From positions 1 to 7,084 of the forward strand of contig JAGUWE010000115.1 in assembly GCA_020062525.1 (NCBI GenBank): DNA of 7,084 nt. The letters run 5' to 3'. Position 1 is the stretch's first letter. The number at the start of each line of letters is the position of its first letter. The notes beneath the pieces were generated by a model. The model saw only the letters and a list, made by a program, of their open reading frames with translations, ran no database searches and was not told the origin of the DNA. Shown piece after piece: positions 4,995 to 7,084 of this stretch. Source of the stretch: Patescibacteria group bacterium. GTDB taxonomy: Bacteria > Patescibacteriota > Patescibacteriia > JAACEG01 > JAGUWE01. The translations under genes and the position numbers were made by a program.

Positions 4995-7084
4995 ATGGCT
5001 AAAAAACAAAAAGATAAAACTAAAAAGAAAGTCAAGATATTAAAATTCAAAAAGAAAGTTAGACATGTTTCCAAAAAGAGTGCTAAGCGAGTAAAACAAA
5101 CTACCAAAGTCAAAAAAGAAAGCAAAGTTGAAGAACTTGAACTATTCAATTGGCCAGCCGAACCGCTAACCGAAGAAAAAGAAGAAACAGAACAAAGTTA
5201 CGTTTCGCCCTATCTTATTAATTTAAAAGAAATAGCTAAAGAAAAAAAAGAACCCATTGCGGAAGATATAAAGAAAATTCAATCAAAAAAATCACGCCCA
5301 ATTAATTTTTTAAAGATTAATTTGTTAAGAAAAATTCATGAGCAGCCACGATTTTCCTTTACTTTTGATAGAGCTTCGCTAAGCGAATTAGCGGTTTTTT
5401 TAGCTGTTTCTTTGGCTTTAGTTTCGCTTCTTTTTTCTTTTAACCTTTTTCAAAATTTAAAAGAAGGGCTGCTGGCAACTCGCGGTAAAGTTTTAGGCGA
5501 AGCGACAACTGCCTTAGAATATCTTTTCAGCGGCAGTAGGGAGCTTTTAAACTACAATCCCAGCAGGGCTGCCTATCAATTTTCCCAAGCCAATGAATAT
5601 TTGAATCAAGCCAGTCAAGAACTTGCAGGAATTAATAATTTAATCAAAGAAACAGTCAAGATTATTCCTTATGATCAGGGCGCGCTTGAATCAGCTGATT
5701 CATTGATTGAGGCAGGTAAAAATATCACTCTGGCTGCTTCCTATCTAACTGAAACACTAAATGTTATCAATCGGCCAAATAAAGATTTCGGCTATGAAAA
5801 TAGAGAATCAATCATTATTAATAATGAGTCCTTGGTTGTTGGTCATTTGCAGAAAAATTTTTATCAGAAATTAGAGGACTTAAATCTTAATTTGGTTTTA
5901 GCAACCGATAGATTGATTATAGCTAATAATAATTTAACTTCAGTTAAAAGCGAAATTATTCCCGAAAATAAAAGAGAAGAATTTCTGCGCCTTAAAGAAC
6001 AGTCAGCGGAAATTGAAGATAAGTTCTCCCGCCTCAGCGAACTTACCGAGTCCTGGCTTGATATTTTGGGCCGGAAAACATTCAAAAGATATCTAATAAT
6101 TTTTCAAAATAATAATGAATTGCGAGCAACAGGCGGTTTTATGGGTAGTTTTGCTTTAGTGACTATTGATAAAGGTTTGATTAAAAAAGTTGAATTCCCT
6201 GAAGGTGGTAGTTATGATATTCAGGGCCAACTTTTAGAACGCCTTAAACCACCGTCAGCTTTGAATTTAATTAATTCGCGCTGGTATTTTCACGATGCCA
6301 ATTGGTGGCCAGATTTTCCGACTTCGGCCCAGAAACTGATTTGGTTTTATGAAAAAAGCGGCGGGCCCACTCCGGACGGAGTGGTGGCTGTTAGCGCTGA
6401 TCTGATGAAAGATCTTTTACAATTTACTGGTCCGATTGAAATTTCACAATATCACAAAACTATTACGGCCGAGAATTTTTATGACCAGACCCAACGGGTG
6501 GTTGAATTAGAATATGATAAAGAGACCAACCGTCCGAAAAAATTCATGGTGGTCCTGGCACTTGAATTTTTCAAAAAATTTAGCCAAGAAGAAAAAAACC
6601 TTTTTAACTTTTTCCAACTTTTGGACAAAATTTTTTCCCAAAAAACAATTCAATTTTATTTTACTGATGAAAAAATAGAAAAAATTTTTACTGACTTTAA
6701 TTTAACCGGCCAGATAAAACAATTACCCGGCGATTATTTGGCAATCATCAATACCAATTTGCGCGGCGGCAAGACCGATAATTTTATTAAAGAAAAACTT
6801 TATTTAGAAACTGAGATTGACGGCAGCGGCCAAATTGTCAATAAACTGACCTTAGAAAGAACTCATACCGGTGACCCAACTAATTATTTTGAAAAGATGG
6901 TCAATGTTGATTATTTAAGGGTTTATGTACCAAAGGGTGCTCAACTTCTAAGTGCTGCGGGTTTTAAACCGCCGGAAAGTAAAAGTTATTATCCAGAAGA
7001 TAAGACCTTGGTGCTTGATGCAGATTTAGCCCGTCTTGAAAATGAGGTGACCATTGATTCCGCCAGCGGCACTAAAATTTATGA
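4995..7084 (+). CDS. DUF4012 membrane protein, 3' partial
   Basis: The frame is open from ATG 4995 to the end of the window (696 codons seen) and has no stop, so the gene continues outside. Residues 1-45 are very rich in lysine and arginine, followed by an acidic stretch near 47-70. One membrane segment lies at about 131-153 (ELAVFLAVSLALVSLLFSFN). With the basic N-terminus inside, the remainder should be extracellular. A mainly helical region (about 155-360) precedes the DUF4012 domain: FQNNNELRATGGFMGSF at 370-386, then WYFHDANWWPDFPTSAQ and GGPTPDGVVAVSADLMKDLL. The family is common in Patescibacteria and of unknown function; its link to envelope glycan genes suggests a role at the cell surface. 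The gene follows a glycosyltransferase by 2 bases, with only a weak GGGA before the start. This is a single-pass surface protein by inference, not by experiment. Confidence 0.88.
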   Translation, partial: MAKKQKDKTKKKVKILKFKKKVRHVSKKSAKRVKQTTKVKKESKVEELELFNWPAEPLTEEKEETEQSYVSPYLINLKEIAKEKKEPIAEDIKKIQSKKSRPINFLKINLLRKIHEQPRFSFTFDRASLSELAVFLAVSLALVSLLFSFNLFQNLKEGLLATRGKVLGEATTALEYLFSGSRELLNYNPSRAAYQFSQANEYLNQASQELAGINNLIKETVKIIPYDQGALESADSLIEAGKNITLAASYLTETLNVINRPNKDFGYENRESIIINNESLVVGHLQKNFYQKLEDLNLNLVLATDRLIIANNNLTSVKSEIIPENKREEFLRLKEQSAEIEDKFSRLSELTESWLDILGRKTFKRYLIIFQNNNELRATGGFMGSFALVTIDKGLIKKVEFPEGGSYDIQGQLLERLKPPSALNLINSRWYFHDANWWPDFPTSAQKLIWFYEKSGGPTPDGVVAVSADLMKDLLQFTGPIEISQYHKTITAENFYDQTQRVVELEYDKETNRPKKFMVVLALEFFKKFSQEEKNLFNFFQLLDKIFSQKTIQFYFTDEKIEKIFTDFNLTGQIKQLPGDYLAIINTNLRGGKTDNFIKEKLYLETEIDGSGQIVNKLTLERTHTGDPTNYFEKMVNVDYLRVYVPKGAQLLSAAGFKPPESKSYYPEDKTLVLDADLARLENEVTIDSASGTKIY

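Noticed and set aside
4922..5149. Antisense open frames such as the one over the glycosyltransferase/DUF4012 junction
   Set aside because: They are shadows of lysine-rich coding sequence on the + strand, low in complexity and without ribosome binding sites or recognisable domains.
6367..6384. Perfect 8-bp hairpin CCACTCCG/CGGAGTGG with a GA loop
   Set aside because: It encodes the conserved DUF4012 segment around PTPDGVV, so protein conservation explains it; no regulatory role is evident.

Overview
The window looks like a contig fragment from an uncultivated, AT-rich bacterium, most likely of the Candidate Phyla Radiation (Patescibacteria, for example a Parcubacteria-like lineage). The main support is the last gene, a large DUF4012 membrane protein preceded almost without gap by a family 4 glycosyltransferase, a pairing I associate with these genomes. 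The standard code fits: TGA works as a stop at 335-337, and tryptophans in the recognised proteins are TGG. The assignment is inferred from gene content, not from a phylogenetic marker.

Positions 1-3367 are a decayed restriction-modification island, all on the + strand. It opens with the C-terminal end of a DNA methyltransferase that resembles a type III Mod subunit (start lies outside the window). A GTGA overlap leads to a complete 515-residue protein with AlbA_2 (Schlafen-like), GHKL-type ATPase and winged-helix regions. A short intergenic segment follows (1882-1957) with three 11-bp direct repeats, a perfect DnaA-box match and a TATAAT box placed so that the next transcript would be nearly leaderless. 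Next is a type III Res gene that has lost its middle: the first helicase domain (1958 to about 2880) is joined out of frame to the C-terminal nuclease domain (2881-3282). Directly behind it is a remnant of about 30 codons resembling the C-terminus of a type I specificity subunit (HsdS).

Positions 3379-3705 hold a small complete DUF3024 gene. The 165 bases after it (3706-3870) carry no gene but several palindromes, including a GC-rich cluster of mutually exclusive hairpins just before the glycosyltransferase.

Positions 3871-7084 are a probable two-gene envelope operon: a GT4 glycosyltransferase and, 2 bases later, the DUF4012 protein, which runs off the end of the window.

Functional reading: the methyltransferase and the AlbA_2/ATPase protein may still be made, but the Res helicase-nuclease appears dead or radically shortened. 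The most noteworthy points are the regulator placed between mod and res, the iteron-like repeats between that gene and res, a 31-nt palindrome carried in frame inside the methyltransferase gene, and the two deletion junctions.
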